From Dactylorhiza incarnata (taxonomy: Eukaryota; Streptophyta; Magnoliopsida; Asparagales; Orchidaceae): 64,000 nt of DNA. Under the pieces are notes generated by a model. It searched no databases. It was given only the letters and a program-made list of their open reading frames with translations, and was not told the DNA's origin. The position numbers and the translations under genes are program-made. Below, in pieces: positions 32,860 through 47,100 of this stretch. The stretch is from positions 9,944,001 to 10,008,000 of the forward strand of contig JAWHQI010000005.1 in the NCBI GenBank assembly GCA_033032865.1, read 5' to 3'. Position 1 is the first letter of the stretch. The number at the start of each line of letters is the position of its first letter.

Positions 32860-35800
32860 ATAATAACAAAACCATTAATGATAAATCAGAGCATTAATAT
32901 ATAAGCATGATGAAACTTACTTGTGTGTGTGTGTGAGTGATGACTTAGGATAATTATCGATTTTAGCATTTAGAATTGCTCCCCCTAAATACATGCTCCC
33001 CCTAAGTGAATGCTCCCCTAATATGTAATCTATCATCTTAATTAAGCATGTTAGTTTTCTATTTTGATAGCTGATTATATTTATCATGTTAGTTCTCCCC
33101 CTTTAGTTATTAGCAAAAGTGGGTAAGGAAGCAAAACACAATTTTTTTTGATAATAAGATAAAGGCATGATCGAGCTTATAGAGAGAAGGAAATAATAAG
33201 GAGTTTTAGAATACTTTTCATTGAAATAGATCAGAGTTTGAGTATTACAACATTTTCATAAATCAAAGTTTGTAGCATAAAAAAGATGTAATGATTTCCA
33301 AGTAACTAAACTACCCAGACAATATGTCTACACCCTAGCCCCGTACTAAGTGACGGATGGGCATGAGGAGCTGCATACATGCCGTAGGTTGGGGTGTTAG
33401 TCCCATGTGCAAACACTAGACAAAACTCACCCTAGCACTCTTTCCCCCAGTGCCTCGCAAGGCCCCACTAGAACCCTCCCCGGTTAAGGACAAGACATGA
33501 CTAGAGATAAGGTTATCTAATGTCTACAACCCTACGCCCACGCTATGGTGAGATATATAATCATGGATAATAATTATTGGAACCATTAAGCATTTAAATT
33601 TAGTGATAAGTTCATAGCCTATGGGTTTATATTTTTATTTGAATTTATGAAAACACTCACATAGCTATTTTGAAATCCATTAATGAATCAGAGTTTTTAA
33701 TATAACAATATTTTCATAGAAATAAATCAGAGTTTTTAGCAAAAAAAATATTCATGTTTAGAGTAACCAATATAAAGTTACCAAGCAAGTCTACCACTTG
33801 TTGCAAGAAAGGAATTTGAAGATTCAAGTGATGATGCACACAAAATAAAAGACTTTAAATAAGCATGAAAGTGCAAGGTAAAACAATTATATGGTTATGA
33901 TGCAGAAGACTTATCGAAATACAAGAAACATCTTATTGTAATCAATGATGATCATAAAAAGATATATGAGTTAAATTTCATAAATAAGATGTTTTTGTAA
34001 ATCAATGTTCAAGTAAAATCTTTAAATTCAATAATAAAGTAACCAAGCATGAAATAATGTTACCAAAAAGAGAGTACTACAATGTTATGTTAATTCACAA
34101 TTTCAAAACATACTAAACATTGTAGAAAGCATGCTAGGTTATTTAGTGCATTTCATAAATAAAGAGTAGTATAGAATTAGCATTAGGATCCAATACTCAT
34201 GAGAAGAAGTGTTATGGAAGATAATGATGTGCACATAAGTATATTTTGAATAGAGTAAACAAATGTTTTAATCAAAAATACAAGAGATATGTAAAGTAAA
34301 GAGCACAATAAAACACAAATAATTTTACTTCAACACACTTCAATGCACAAAAAAATGTACAACTACCAAGGTGCTTTGCACACACAATGCTCATTAAGAC
34401 TTATCAGGGTGCAAAGTAGTGCTTGGGGGATCACACAAGTTTATTCTTCAATTATTGATTTTTTTTGTTGTGATCCGGTGTACTTAAGAATAAGTGGTTT
34501 TTATTTTGAAAGAAAGATATGGTTTGCACAAGATACTTTACTATTCTTTCCAAAGTGCTCAACCTCACAACGCTTATTAAGACTTATCAGGAGGTTCAAG
34601 TAGTGCTTGGTGGAGTTATCTTTGTCACTTTATTTTATGATTTTTATTTTGTACAAAGTTCTCCGAATACACTTGTTTTGCAAACCAATATAATTTATGA
34701 AAAACACAACCACTTTTCTTAACTTTTAAAAGTGCAAATAAAGGTAGTGTAGGTTTGATACTTGTGCAATTTTAATTTATTGTACTAATACAAAACATAC
34801 AAAAGCATTTTTTAGATTAAACACATATTGTAGATAATGCCAAAATAAGTGAGTGAATAGCGATCATTATCAAACATAAAACATTTACTCATACTTAGAG
34901 GCATGCTAAGCTTGGTTCTACACAACTTTTTTAATATAATTGATGCACATATTAATAGATATATCAAAGCATGAAGAAAACAATGTTCAAAGTAGTTTGA
35001 AAAGATAAATTGCAACATTATAGAAGTTCTAAAAAATAGATTAAATCATGCTTGATTTTCATAGGAAAGTCCATACATTTTTTTGATAGTTTTAATGTTT
35101 TATATTTTTGTATTGGATTTTTGCATAAAAAAATAGACTTTAACCAAATGACAAAAAACAAAAAGGCAAAACATTTTTTTTTGTAATTTGGTTTTTTTAT
35201 TTTTGTTTTTGATTTTTCAAAAATGAAATAAAATTAGAAGTGCAAAAATAAGTAGTACGTATAGATTAATATATTTTTAAGAATTTTTCAAAATTTTAAA
35301 ATTACAGAAAAACAAATAGGTGCGATAGCGCTGGCGTTAGCGCTAGCGCGTGATACAGTACACGATTTTTTATGATTTTAAAATTTTTAATTGTTGATCT
35401 TGATTAAGTGTCCCAATAGTAGTTTCATGCTGAAATTTTAGAATTTTAGGAGATGTTTAGATAGTGCAAATTGCATGAAACATTATCGATTTTGTATATG
35501 ACTTTACTAAATAAATTTGCATGAGATATCATTTATTATATCTCAATTTTAATTTTTCTAAGGCTTATATTTATCAATCTAATGTAGTTTGAAAATGATA
35601 GGAAATTTAAGCACGAGAAGACACGAATGAACAAATCAAATATGCATGATTTTAGTGATTAAAAATAATGTTCATGCATAAGAATATCTTGGATAAGCCC
35701 TAGATGAGAATACCCAGCCTGTATATCTTAGTAAACACATAAAGCCTAACATAGACACAAATATTCTTTAGGTGGCAATGTTAGAATGATAAGTTTGAGA

Positions 35801-36738
35801 TTAATGTTATACCAAGGTTTGATTGTGTTTCAACTTAGAGACCTAGAATGAAGTGATGATTTATTTGATTTGATATCATGATAATTCAAAAGTCTAAACT
35901 TGAAATAAATCACAATACACACATAATACACCAACCATGGTATGCAATTATAATATCAATTGTCATGAATTAATATATCAATTATAATTCACATAATTGT
36001 GATAGAAATAATTGTTTTTAGAAGACTTTTGATATGACTTATGATATATGATGTTAGAGAATTTTAGCAAAGGACATCAATAGATCATGGTGGTGCATGT
36101 GAATTCAATATTCATTATGACGGTAAATTCTTTCAATACATTTTAGTGATTTTCTTTTAATTAAGAATTTTGAATATATATGTGATTTTTGATAGGTGAA
36201 CAATAGTGATGGTTTAGATCATGTTTGACATCAAGGAGTGAACACAATATAATTTTTTGTTGTGAACAAAGACAACCATATTAAAAGTTGAGCTTTTATT
36301 TAGATCTTGAACTTTCTTTTAGATCATGTTATTTCACTAAACCACTTGTTGGTGAAGGCTACAAAGTTTAATAGCCTAATAACTGGATTTAATTTGAAAT
36401 ATCTTATAGCAAATTTAGAGTTTGATTCATAGGATAATATAAGATATTTAGAAGCAATGAATATAAGAATAAAAGATAGGTCATCAAAATAAAATATGAT
36501 TTTGAATTTTGATCAATTTGATTTTATAAACATATTAAGCAAATTGATTTTTGATCAAAAATCAATTTGATTTTATAAACATATTAAGCATATTTTAATA
36601 CTGTATAGGATGACCATGACATGATAGTTCAAAAGGAAAACAACAAGAGAAAAATAAAAAGGACATTAAAGCACATCATGAAGTAGAAATTTGTATATCT
36701 TATTTTGAAAAGTTTCTACTTCATGCATTTGATGATAC
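32860..36738 (-). other. E3 non-coding interior
   Basis: AT-rich stretch without a supported coding frame. Near its left end tgctccccctaa recurs three times (about 32980-33020), which on the minus strand gives repeated polypurine tracts; multiple polypurine tracts are a known sirevirus feature. Sequence around 34550-34680 matches, inverted, the 3' non-coding region of E4 near 48080-48200. A lone GC-rich motif (tagcgctggcgttagcgc) sits at about 35324-35350. Confidence 0.75.
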
Positions 36739-38085
36739 CTAATGAATAAGTGTTTTAGGTATCCAAAGGGGACCATGTGGGATGGTTCCTTTGGGTACCC
36801 AAATATTGCGAGATGGCTTTTGGGGAGACAAGTATGAATGAACCCTTTCAAGTGGAGTTAATGTTCGATCTTTAATTTTGGGTCTCCACTCATACTTAGG
36901 TTTAATATTATAATTTTGCATTAAATTTCCATATTCATTAAATTTAGGCTTAAAATAATGATGACAATTGAACTCATTTTTCATAGGAAATTTTTGCATA
37001 TTTGAATTTAATTTAGGAGATATACAATTTTGTAAATCATGGTGATTTTGATTTTGATTTACAAATCCTTTCTGTTTCTTACTCCCATTATTAGATTTAG
37101 TTATGATATTCATATTCATATTCAACTTGCTTTTAGATATTTGTTGATATTGTGATTTTTTATTTATATTTTTCATAAGCAAATTGATTTTTGATTTTAA
37201 TTCATCATTCTTGATTTTAAGATTATGTCTAGCTTTATTATAAGCGATTGTGCTATATTTTAAGAGTGGAAACAATTGAATCCATATGATCTTGATAGTT
37301 GTTTCTATATTCATCAAATGTTTCATCCATCTCTTTAATTTCAATTTTATAGTCCTTACACTTAGCACAATCATTTTTCAAGGATGAATTTTCTAGACAT
37401 AATCTTTCATTTTGTTCTTTTATAAAAATAAGTTCTTTTTCAAGTTCCTTGTGTTTTTCTTTTAATTCATTATATTCTACACAAGGTGTAGTGTTGTCAA
37501 CTAAGGAACCATGGATAGAACTAGATAAATTTGAATTTGATTGTTCATTAATTTTTGCCTTTAAATTTTTATTTTCTAAGCGCAAATATTTATTAGCATT
37601 TTTTAATTTCTTAATTTTGCGCTTTGTATTTTGAAGCAATTGTAATGAAGTACAAAAAATGGGATTTGATTTCCTTACGTTGCTTTCGGGAGAGGCATGA
37701 TTTGAACACATAGTTTCTTTGACATCTTTATGGCACTCCTCTTCCGAAGATAGTATTTCTTCTTCTCTTTCATTTGATGTGCACTTCATGGATCCATCAT
37801 GAGAAGAACATTCTTGAAGACTTGTGCAAGCTTGCATATTCTCTGGTTTTGCGATTGTTCCATACCTGTAGAAGGAGAATCATACATTTCTTCAAGAAAT
37901 TTCCATACTTTGTATGCACTAGAAAAATAGTATATTAATTTGAAAATTTCATTTGATAGAGCACAAAATAAATAATGTTTGGCTTTTGCATTTAGATGAC
38001 GTTCCTGTTTATTTGATTCATTCGCTGGTCTAACTATTGCTATATCCCATGCATTGATATCTAAATTTTTAATAAATTTTTCCAT
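36739..38085 (-). pseudogene. gag: E3 gag (no pol), frame-broken
   Basis: On the minus strand, starting about 140 bp past the primer site, a copia gag N-terminal region (UBN2-like, with pairs such as YKGWK and YKVWKFLEEM) is followed by a long charged coiled-coil segment (37253-37837). A lysine- and asparagine-rich tail ends near IWVPKGTIPHG and a stop at about 36740. In sirevirus-type polyproteins a similar WVPK segment leads into protease; here it ends at a stop. Three frames are needed to read it, and the gag zinc knuckle is missing, so it is probably not functional. It most likely formed by loss of pol from an autonomous relative. Confidence 0.75.
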
Positions 38086-39812
38086 TATTAATTTCCACCC
38101 TTTATAATTTCTCCCTTCGAATAAATGTGGTTTAAGAGATTTTTCTTCTTCATAAAAATTTACCCCACTAGTAGAAGCGAGTGAGACACCATTATTCCTG
38201 GTTGTTAAGCCGATTTGGAATAACCTTGCTCTGATACCACTTCTTGAATCGGTAGGCGCCCTTAGAGGGGGGGGGGGGGGGGGGCGTAAATAAGGTTTTT
38301 AAAAACTTATATTATATTTTGGAATACTTGAATTAATAAGATACAAACTAGTGATTTTGAATAAAGATCTAAATTGTATTATAATGAAAGAGAGGATAGT
38401 AAACAATCTAGAGAAATGAAGATCAAATCAATTTTATTACACAAAGAGAGACATGATTATTATTAATAAAATTGATTACAAAATTCGATTTCAATGACGC
38501 TAGAAATCAAAGCGAAATATGAAAGACTCTTTTTGTTTTCTATACCGATTCGTATCCCCACGAACCGGTTGGATTTAGCCGATCCTTCCCTGAATATGGC
38601 CTCAAGCCGCTCTAGCCAACCCTTCCCTGAATATGGCCTCGAGCACCCCCTAGACCTACACCCGAGACCTAGTCGCCAACACGAGGCGAATTTCTGCCCT
38701 AAGTCCTACCCAGACCTAGTCGCCAACACGAGGCGAGTTCACTAAACGATTACATAAAATATGTGAAATAAAAAGACAATAATATAAAAACTCCCTCTAT
38801 GTGGATCTCTTGGAGAAGTAGACGAAGACGCAGAGTATGATCGTAGTCGATGCGGTCTTTCGTCACGATGATGACGCATGTTGAAATCTTCTCCATAGAT
38901 CTCCTTAAGCTTTTATGGATTTATGAGAGTATCTCTCTGAACCTTCCTCTCTATGTTGTGGCACGAAGCTCTGAATTTTTGGATCTCAAGAGGATTCAGA
39001 AGACGGAGCCAAGGGGTCCTTTTTATAACCTTGGAGCTAGCGCCTGCGCTAACACTACCACCGACGCTATCCCGGTTTAGGACTTATTCTCCGCGTGAGA
39101 ATCCTTCATTTTAAGCAAGCCAGACGCCTTCCTCTATTGCTTTGTGCTACCGCCGGCGCTATCAGCTACCGCCGGCGCTATCCCATTTTAGGATATTCTG
39201 TGCGGTAGAATCTTCAATCTGAGGAAACAATTCTCCCTTGCCTTCTATGCTCAGCGCTACCGCCTGCGCTATCGGATACCGCCAGGCACTATCTCCTTCT
39301 ATATGTGCTCCCAGAATTACGCTTAAGCATTCTTTTCGTCGATCGAATTTTCGTTGATCGGAGTTCGTCGAGCGGGCATCATCATTCGTCGATCTGAAAT
39401 TCATCGAACACAAGATCGTCGAACGCAGATTCAATTTCGTTGAACCCAGCTTCCGTTCTCAGCAGCTTGATTTCGTCGATCGCAGCAGCAAGTTCATCGA
39501 ACGGGCTTCATCATTCGTCGAGCGAAAATTCATCGAACGCAAGATCTATTTCGTCGAACCCAGCTTCTGTTCTCAGCGGTTCCATAGCGCTAGCGCCAGG
39601 CGTTAGGTGATACCGCCGGCGCTAGAAGGAGTGTTGGATTTGAAGGCTCAAATTTGGGGGCAACCTTCTTATATAGTCCTTGAGTCATGTGTACTTTGTT
39701 ATCCTGCACACTTAAACACACAAGATCAAATACACATAAGTTTTGTTATTCTTAAACCTAGGAGATGCGGAAGTCCATGTTCCAACAGTGATCATCATAA
39801 CTATATTTTGTC

Positions 39813-39990
39813 GAGTGGTCTGTTGATCTCTCGTGAACACTCGACGAATTCATCGAGTGCTCTCGAGAGATCTCATGACTACTAAGTTGAAGGTTCATCC
39901 AGGTTCAGTTTTCAGCTAAGTCTTTTTCGTCGAGGCCTCAAGAAGGATTCGTCGAGTCGTTAAGGTCAATTTGCCGAGTAGTCTAGGGAC
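39813..39990. repeat. CTCGA/TCGAG dyads in the E2 LTR U3
   Basis: Contains a 22-bp near-palindrome, cactcgacgaa followed by ttcatcgagtg (one mismatch), and further copies of cgtcgagt and ctcgagag. Some related motifs are stranded on the other side of the E3 insertion at about 31198-31260. The TATA box (ctataaatag) lies downstream at 40133-40141. Confidence 0.7.
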
Positions 39991-40865
39991 TTCACGAGTA
40001 CACTCAATGAATGGTCTTAAGAAATTTTTTCTTTTTCAAATTGCTGACGACTTACCTTTAGGGCTCCTGCCATGTATAGTACACGTGGAGGTTTGTCCTG
40101 AGGTTTTGTTTTTAGCCGGTAGAGAAGAATCTCTATAAATAGTCAAGGGTTATTTTCATTAACCCTAATCGTGAACTAAAATAGAAAATCACAAGTCAAT
40201 TCTATCTATCGACATCTCTATTCTCGCAAAGGATCGATCATGTAGTCGACACCTTTTTCTCATGACTCGAAGAAAAGAGTCGACTAGATCTCTGATTTCA
40301 GATTCTTCCAAGTTCATTCAAGATCCAATCGATTCCTAAGGTTTCAGATCTATATTTCAAAATCTAAAGTTTCTCTTCTCCTTCTTCAATCAAGTTCAAA
40401 GCTTTCACTCAAGCAAGGAAGAAGAAGACTCTATTTCAGATCTGAAGTAAAATCTCTTTGAGATTTCAGAAGATTGTTTACAATTTAGAGTTGTTGTAAG
40501 ATCGAGTGTAGGAGACATTGTGCTCCGAGCTTGTAGGAGTGGAAGACTCCGAGTTATAAGATTAGAAATAATCTGAGATTGGTGAAGTAGCCGAGTCTAG
40601 CCCGAAGTGCTAGATAGGTGAGGCAGGAAAGTGGACGTACCCACTCCGGGGAACCACTATAAGCCCTTGTGTTTGTGTTATGTGCTCTTTTTATGTACAT
40701 TTATTTATAAGTTTTTAATTCCGCGTAAAACCATAGAACTCACCTATTTACCCCCCTCTAGGTGATTTAGGTAGCAACTAGATACTTTCAATTGGTATCA
40801 GAGGTAGGTTGTTCTTCAAAGGTAACACCTTGAACAAGATCTCCATCTAGTTGTAAAGAGACAGC

Positions 40866-41103
40866 ATGTCTAGAATGGATAGAACCAAGGATTCCTCCAT
40901 GAAGTTGCCAGTCTGCACCAAAGAAAACTTTCCGATGTGGAAGGAAAGAGTCAGATTGTACATGGAAGCCACCGATCCCAGAATATTTTAGATAGTTGAA
41001 GAAGGTCCCCACATTCCTATGACTGCATTCACTATAAATGCAAATGTGTAGGTTCCCAAGAAGATGTTAGATCTAACTAAGGATGAAATTGCTCTTGTTA
41101 CCT
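40866..41103 (+). pseudogene. gag: E2 gag, 5' part
   Basis: Starts at ATG 40866, about 70 bp past the primer site. It has a UBN2-type gag N-terminus with residues such as FPMWKERVRLYME, but carries in-frame stops (for example near 40989). It is interrupted at the tggac target site of E4 and continues at 50155. The stops show it was decaying independently of the insertion. Confidence 0.75.
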
Positions 41104-41264
41104 TGGACTGTTGGACATGTGTGATACATCCCTTTGTTTGAGAATAACAAATCACAAATTTTATTTGATCTTGCTTGTCGTGTGTTTATAGTGTGCATAA
41201 ACTATAGGTGTAATACTCCACAGGTAGAAAGCAGCTTGGAACCAACAAACTGAACTAAAGCACT

Positions 41265-41450
41265 ATGCCAGCGCTAGCGGTTACCGCAGGTGCTAGCGCT
41301 ACCGCCTGGCGCTAGCGCTACGGCCTGGCGCTAGCGCTACCGCCTGGCGCTAGCTCAATTTTGTGCACAACACCATGCCGCCGACGGTTTCGTGACCGCT
41401 TTCACACGAACGCTACCGCCTGGCGCTAGGAGCTACCGCAGGCGCTATGT
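41265..41450. repeat. GCTAGCGC-type U3 array in the left LTR of E4
   Basis: Units of about 19 bp with core tggcgctagcgctacc recur three to four times, followed by variants (gctaccgcaggcgctatg). The TATA box ttataaat is at 41456-41463, directly downstream. The right LTR (array about 49255-49395, TATA about 49402-49410) has about two units fewer, which accounts for most of the 36-bp length difference between LTRs. Confidence 0.88.
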
Positions 41451-42251
41451 CCAAGTTATAAATTTTGATGCCTTCTCTCTTCTTTTGGTTAGAGCTTCCA
41501 GAGAGATTACTTGTGCCAAAATTCCAGAGCTGTTACTCTGCCGAAAGTTCATCTCCCACTCAAAGCCAAAGAAGATTTCTGTAGAAGGAAGGCCCCACGC
41601 TGCATCCGAAGAACGATCGCTTCACCCTCGCTTGTGCTACAACGATCCTTCATCCTCAACTTCAGAAATCTCATAGAGGGAGTTCTTGTTATTTACTTTA
41701 TTTCATTATTGTAATTTTTGTAGTAAAATTTCCTTGTGTTGGCGACTAGGTCCTTGCGCGGCTTAGGGGGTAATTCACCGCATGAGTTGACGACTAGGTC
41801 TAGGAGATTTGATCTAGGGGGCTCGAGGCCATATCCGGGGAAGGATTGGCTAGAGCGTCTTGAGGCCATTTCCGAGAAAGGATAGGCTAAAGCCAACCGA
41901 TATGTGGGGATACAAGTCCGTATAGAAAAGGAAAAATTATTAACATTTGTACGCCTCCGATTTCTAGCGATATTGAAATCAAATTTATGTAAACACTTAT
42001 TCATATAATACAATCAAGTCTCTATTTGTGTTTACTTGATTTCTCTCATTTGGCGTAAATTTTATTATTGGAAATTACTTTTTGCTAAATTGTTATTTTG
42101 CTCTGTTGTTAACTTTAAAACAATATAGTAAATTGCTTAATATTACAAAAAGAATTTTATTCCCTTATTCACCCCCTCTAAGGGCGCTTATCGATCCAAC
42201 AAGTGGTATCAGAGCATAGGTTATTCCAAACGGTTTAAAAAACCAGGAATA

Positions 42252-43848
42252 ATGGCATCTTATGATCTCGCTTTTTCGGAGGGTCAGGGAATTAGTAGAC
42301 CTCCACTATTCACTGGGTCAGATTATAATTATTGGAAAAATAGGATGAGATGTTTTCTTATGACCCTAGATATTGAGGTTTGGAATATGGTTGAATAGGA
42401 ATACTCTCCTCCTACAATTGTAGTTGGAGAAGTAACATTAGAAAAACCTAAGGATAAGTGGGATGATAGGGATAAACTTAAATGCAAAAATAACGCCAAG
42501 GCCATGAATGCTTAATTTTGTGCGTTAGATAGAAATGAATTTAATAGAATTTCCGCTTGTACTATTGCATATGATATTTGGAATCATTTGGAAATTACTC
42601 ATGAAGGAACATCGCAGGTTAAAAATTCAAAGCTTTTCCAACTATAGTCAGAATATGAAAAGTTCTGGATGGATGAAAGTGAAGATGTTGAAGCCATGTA
42701 CACGCGCTTCACCAAGATCGTCAATGCCTCCAAAGTTCTTGGAAAGACCTTCTCCAACGGCTATTTGGTCCGAAAGATTCTTTGAACCCTTCCTCCAAAA
42801 TTCAATCCAAAGGTGACGTCTATCTCAGAGTCACACAATCTAAGAACGCTCCAAGTTGAGAGCCTCATTGGGAATCTCAAAACCCATGAGGTAGAACTCA
42901 AGATCCAACACGATGAATACAACAAGGAGCCAAAGAAGAAGGCGTTGACACTAAAATCAAAGAAGGAGTGCCAAGAGGATGAGGATGAAGATGAAGAAAG
43001 CCTTTTGGTAAAGAACTTCTGAAAGTTCATGAGAAATCGGGAAAGGAGAAATACCTTCCAGAAATATTTCCAAAAGGAAGGAAGATGGAAAGGGTCATAT
43101 TCAAAGAAGGAAAAGGAGAGTGATGATGAAGAAGAAAGACCGCCACCGGAATGCTATCATTGCAGGAAGTTCGGGCATATTCGGAGCCAGTGCCCAAATT
43201 TTTGAAGGAGAAAAAGGAGAAATGGCACAAAGGGAAGGAAAAGAGGAAGGTGCTAAAAGAAAAAACATGGTATGACTCCTCCACCTTCGAAGAATCAAGC
43301 GTGTCTTCATCAAGCGATGATGAGGAAGCAAACATGTGCTTCATGGGACAAGAAAACGACAACGACGACACCAGTGTTCTTAGCGACACTGAGGTAACTC
43401 CTCCCACTTATGATGAACTCTTTAATGAATTTCTTGAAATTTGCAAAGCGTTTGATAAAATATGAAAGATAATGTTTTATTGAATCGTGAAAATGAATAT
43501 CTAATTAAAGAAAATCAAAAGCTTTCCAAGAAATTAATTGTTTTAGAAAAGAGAAAGGTTTCTTGCCAAGAGTGTGATCACTCCACTAAAATGGCAAAAG
43601 AAAATGAAGAGTCACTTTCTAAAGCCCTCTCTCATGCCAAAACTCTTACAAAAGAGAAGGGGGAATTAGAAAGGAAATTAGAAGCCTCTCTTTTGCAAAT
43701 CAAAAATAATAAAAAAGGTTTTGAAAATAAGTGTGTCATGCTTGTGGAAGAAAACTTATCACTTAAAGCACAAGTTCATGATCTCACCATGGTCATTAAA
43801 AAATTTGGAATAGGCCAAAAATCACTGGAAATGATTTTAGCAAACTAG
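42252..43848 (+). pseudogene. gag: E4 gag, decayed
   Basis: Begins at ATG 42252, about 36 bp past the primer site. Contains a copia gag N-terminus (DYNYWKNRMRCFL-like), a zinc knuckle CYHCRKFGHIRSQC at 43152-43193 (CX2CX4HX4C intact), an acidic stretch and a long coiled-coil segment at 43462-43848. In-frame stops occur from about 42396 onward and at least three frames are needed. The coiled-coil tail is typical of sirevirus gag and is shared in outline with E3. Confidence 0.85.
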
Positions 43849-43849
43849 T

Positions 43850-44193
43850 GCCACAGGTCTGGAAAATTTGGGCTTGGATATCGAGGTGAGGGCTACCGCC
43901 CGACGCTAGCCACTAACGCCGACGCTAGCACCTAATACAAGAAGCATGAATTTTCTTTATCAAAATGTTTTTCCTTTACAAAATTGATTCCTTCCAGCAA
44001 GAAAATATTCCAGAAAAGGGTCTCAACCCCCTTTATTATGTGTGCAAACAGTTATAGGTTTGGTCACACATCTAGTTCTTGCAGGAAATTAAAACAATCT
44101 ACTTTAAAGCAAATTTTGGTACCTAAGGCTTCCACTTATTCTATTGGTGGTAACACTTGGGTATCCAGATCTTTACTTTCATCTTCTTTCTAG
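43850..44193 (+). pseudogene. E4 gag-protease junction, decayed
   Basis: Links gag to protease. A second cysteine/histidine cluster (CANSYRFGHTSSSCRKL) lies at about 44041-44095. A GC-rich double motif (gctaccgcccgacgctagcc, then aacgccgacgctagcacc) lies at about 43890-43932, with the same wording as the LTR array but outside the LTR. In-frame stops are present. Confidence 0.6.
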
Positions 44194-47100
44194 ATGTGCA
44201 GCCAGGCTAAGGAAAATGAAGACATGTGGTACTTGGATTCTGGATGCTCCAAGCACATGATGGGCAATAAAGCAAAGTTCCTTAGCCTAGAAAGGAAGAA
44301 GGGAGGGATCGTGACATTTGGCGATAACGGAAAAGGAAGGATCATGGGTATTGGTACAGTTGGTAACGAATCCTTTACTATATCTAATGTTCTTTATGTG
44401 AAAGGGATAAAACACAATCTTATTTCTATTAGTCAATTATGCGATAAAGGATTAGATGTTTTATTTGAACTAATCTATGCAAAATATCTCATCCTACTAC
44501 AAAAGTTATTTTACTAACTGCACCAAGAATACATAATGCTTATATAGTTTCTTTTCATGATCTTTCTAAATCATCTATAAAATGTTTATCACTAAAAATG
44601 ATGAATTAGAACTTTGGCATAGACGACTAGGACATGCTAGCACAAATCTTATTGTAAAACTTGCCAAAAGAGATTTAATTAGAGGATTGCCTAGATTAAA
44701 TGAGAATTTACCTTCACTATGTTCACCTTGTCAAAAAGGTAAAATTACAAAATGCTCTTTCAAAAGTAAAAAGTATTATTTCTACTTCAAGACCCTTGCA
44801 ATTAATTCATATGGATCTTTTTGGTCCCGTTAGCACCGCAAGTCTTGGTGGTAGATTATATACATATGTTTTATTAGATGATTTTTCAAGTTATTGTTGG
44901 ACAATATTTCTCTCATCCAAATCTGATGCATTTTGCGAATTTTCAAAATTATGTACTCGTATTCAAAATGAAAGTGATTTAAAAATTAAATGCATTCGCT
45001 CGGATCATGGAGGGGAATTTGAAAATGATAAATTCACATCTTTTTTTGATATGTTAGGCATAAAACATGAGTTCTCCGCACCACACACACCCCAACAAAA
45101 TGGTGTTGTAGAAAGAAATAATAGAACACTTCAAGAACTAGCACACACTATGTTATGTGAATATAGATTGCCTAAGTCCTTTTGGGCCGAAGCCGTAAAT
45201 ACATCATGTTATGTTATAAATAGAATTATGCTTCGCCCATCTCTTAATCTCATAACATATGAACTCTATTTTCAAAAGAAGCCTAACGCATCTTACTTCA
45301 AAGTTTTTGGTTGTAAATGTTTCATTTTTTATACTAAAGATAACTTAGGAAAGTTTGATGAAAAATGTGATGAAGGAACTTTTCTTGGATATTCTTCAAA
45401 TAGTAAAGCTTATAGATTTTTTAATAAAAGAACTAGAAAAGTTGAAGAATCAATTAATATGAAATTTGATGAACTTGTTCCTTGTATAGAAAGACTTTCT
45501 GCGGGCAAAGAGGATGATCACTTACATCCTTTGGAGCATGGTGACGAGGAACCTTCCAAAGAAGAAGAAGAGGAGGCCAAGAAAGATGAATATGTACCTC
45601 CAAGTGCCATGAAATTGACAAAGGATCATCCACGAGAATTAATAATTAGTGAACCATCCATTGGGGTAAGAACTCGCTCTTCTCTTCATGAATCTTATTC
45701 AAATATTTTTTTTTGTTTTCGAAATTGAACCAAAAAACGTTTCAACCGCTTTAAATGATGAATTTTAGTTTTTGGCTATGAATGAAGAGTTAGAACAATT
45801 TGAGTGACATAATGTTTGGAAATTAGTAGAAAGACCATATAATCACCCGGTTGTAGGTCTAAAATGGATTTATAAAAATAAATTAGATGGTGAGTCTAGA
45901 ATCATTAGAAATAAGGCACGCATAGTAGCATAAGGATATTCACAAATCGAGGGAGAAAGATTTTGATGAATCTTTTGCACCCGTTGCTAGATTAGAGTCT
46001 GTAAGAATTTTTCTAGAATTTGCAAGCTTTAAAAGAATAAAGCTATTTCAAATGGATGTGAATAGTGCTTTTATAAACGGGTTTGTAAAAGAAAAAGTTT
46101 ATGTTGAACACCCCCCTGATTTTATTAGCGAAAAATTTCCAAATCATTTGTATAAACAAGAAAAAGTGCTTTATGGTTTAAAACAAGCGCACCGTGCATG
46201 GTATGAAAGACTTACATCATTTTTATTAAAGCACGGTTATATTATGGGAAGTGCGAATAATACTCTCTTCATTAAGCACAACAATGATGATACGATTATT
46301 TTACAAATATATGTTGATGATATTATTTTTGGATCTACTAATGAAGAGTTGTGTAATGAAGTTATTTTAGTGATGAAAAATGAATTTGAAATGAGTCTAG
46401 TAGGAGAACTTTCTTATTTCCTTGGTTTTTAAATATCACAAAGAATTGATGGTATCTTTGTATGTGAAACTAAATATGTCCATGATATGCTTAAATATTT
46501 TGGATTTGAAAACCTTAAACAAGCTTCTACACCAATGAGTGCATCACTAAAATTAGGAAAAGATGAATCTGGAATTTCTATAGATCAAACGTTATGTAGA
46601 GATATGATAGGATCACTACTTTATCTAAGTGAAACTAGACCCGATATTATGTTTGTCATTTGCCTATGTGCTCGATTTCAAGCCAATCCAAAAGAATCTC
46701 ATTTAAAAGCGGTAAAACATATTTTTAGATATCTAATTTGGTCATCTAGATTAGGATTATGGTCCCCGCACAATAATTCATTTACACTTCACGGCTACTC
46801 CGATTCAGACTACGCCGGATGCTCACTTGATAGAAAAATCACTAGTGGTAATTGTCATTTTCTAGGACCTTCATTAGTTGCATGGTCTAGTAGGAAACAA
46901 AATTCGGTTGCACTATCCACCACGGAGGCTGAATACATTGCATTAGGGAGTTGTTGTGCACAAGCACTATGGATGAGCCAAACTCTAGAAGACTTTGGTT
47001 TCCATCTAAAACATATTAAATTAAAATGTGACAACAAAAGTGCCATTGATCTTACAAATAATCCGGTACATAATTCTAGATCCAAACATATAGATGTACG

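Larger units (their letters stand above)
31287..39787 (-). mobile_element. E3: gag-only sirevirus-like copia element inside the E2 LTR
   Basis: LTRs at 31287-32845 (1559 bp) and 38242-39787 (1546 bp). The flanks gttat (31282-31286) and gtgat (39788-39792) fit a target duplication with one mutation. A polypurine tract lies at 32846-32859 (minus strand AAAAGGGGGAG), and a tRNA-iMet primer site at 38228-38239. The right LTR now starts tc rather than tg. The interior encodes gag-like protein only; about 3.9 kb from 32860 to 36738 is AT-rich and non-coding, and no protease, integrase or RT motif appears. The R-U5 part of the LTR resembles E4, while U3 does not. The LTRs differ at many positions, so E3 is older than E1. 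Confidence 0.9.
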
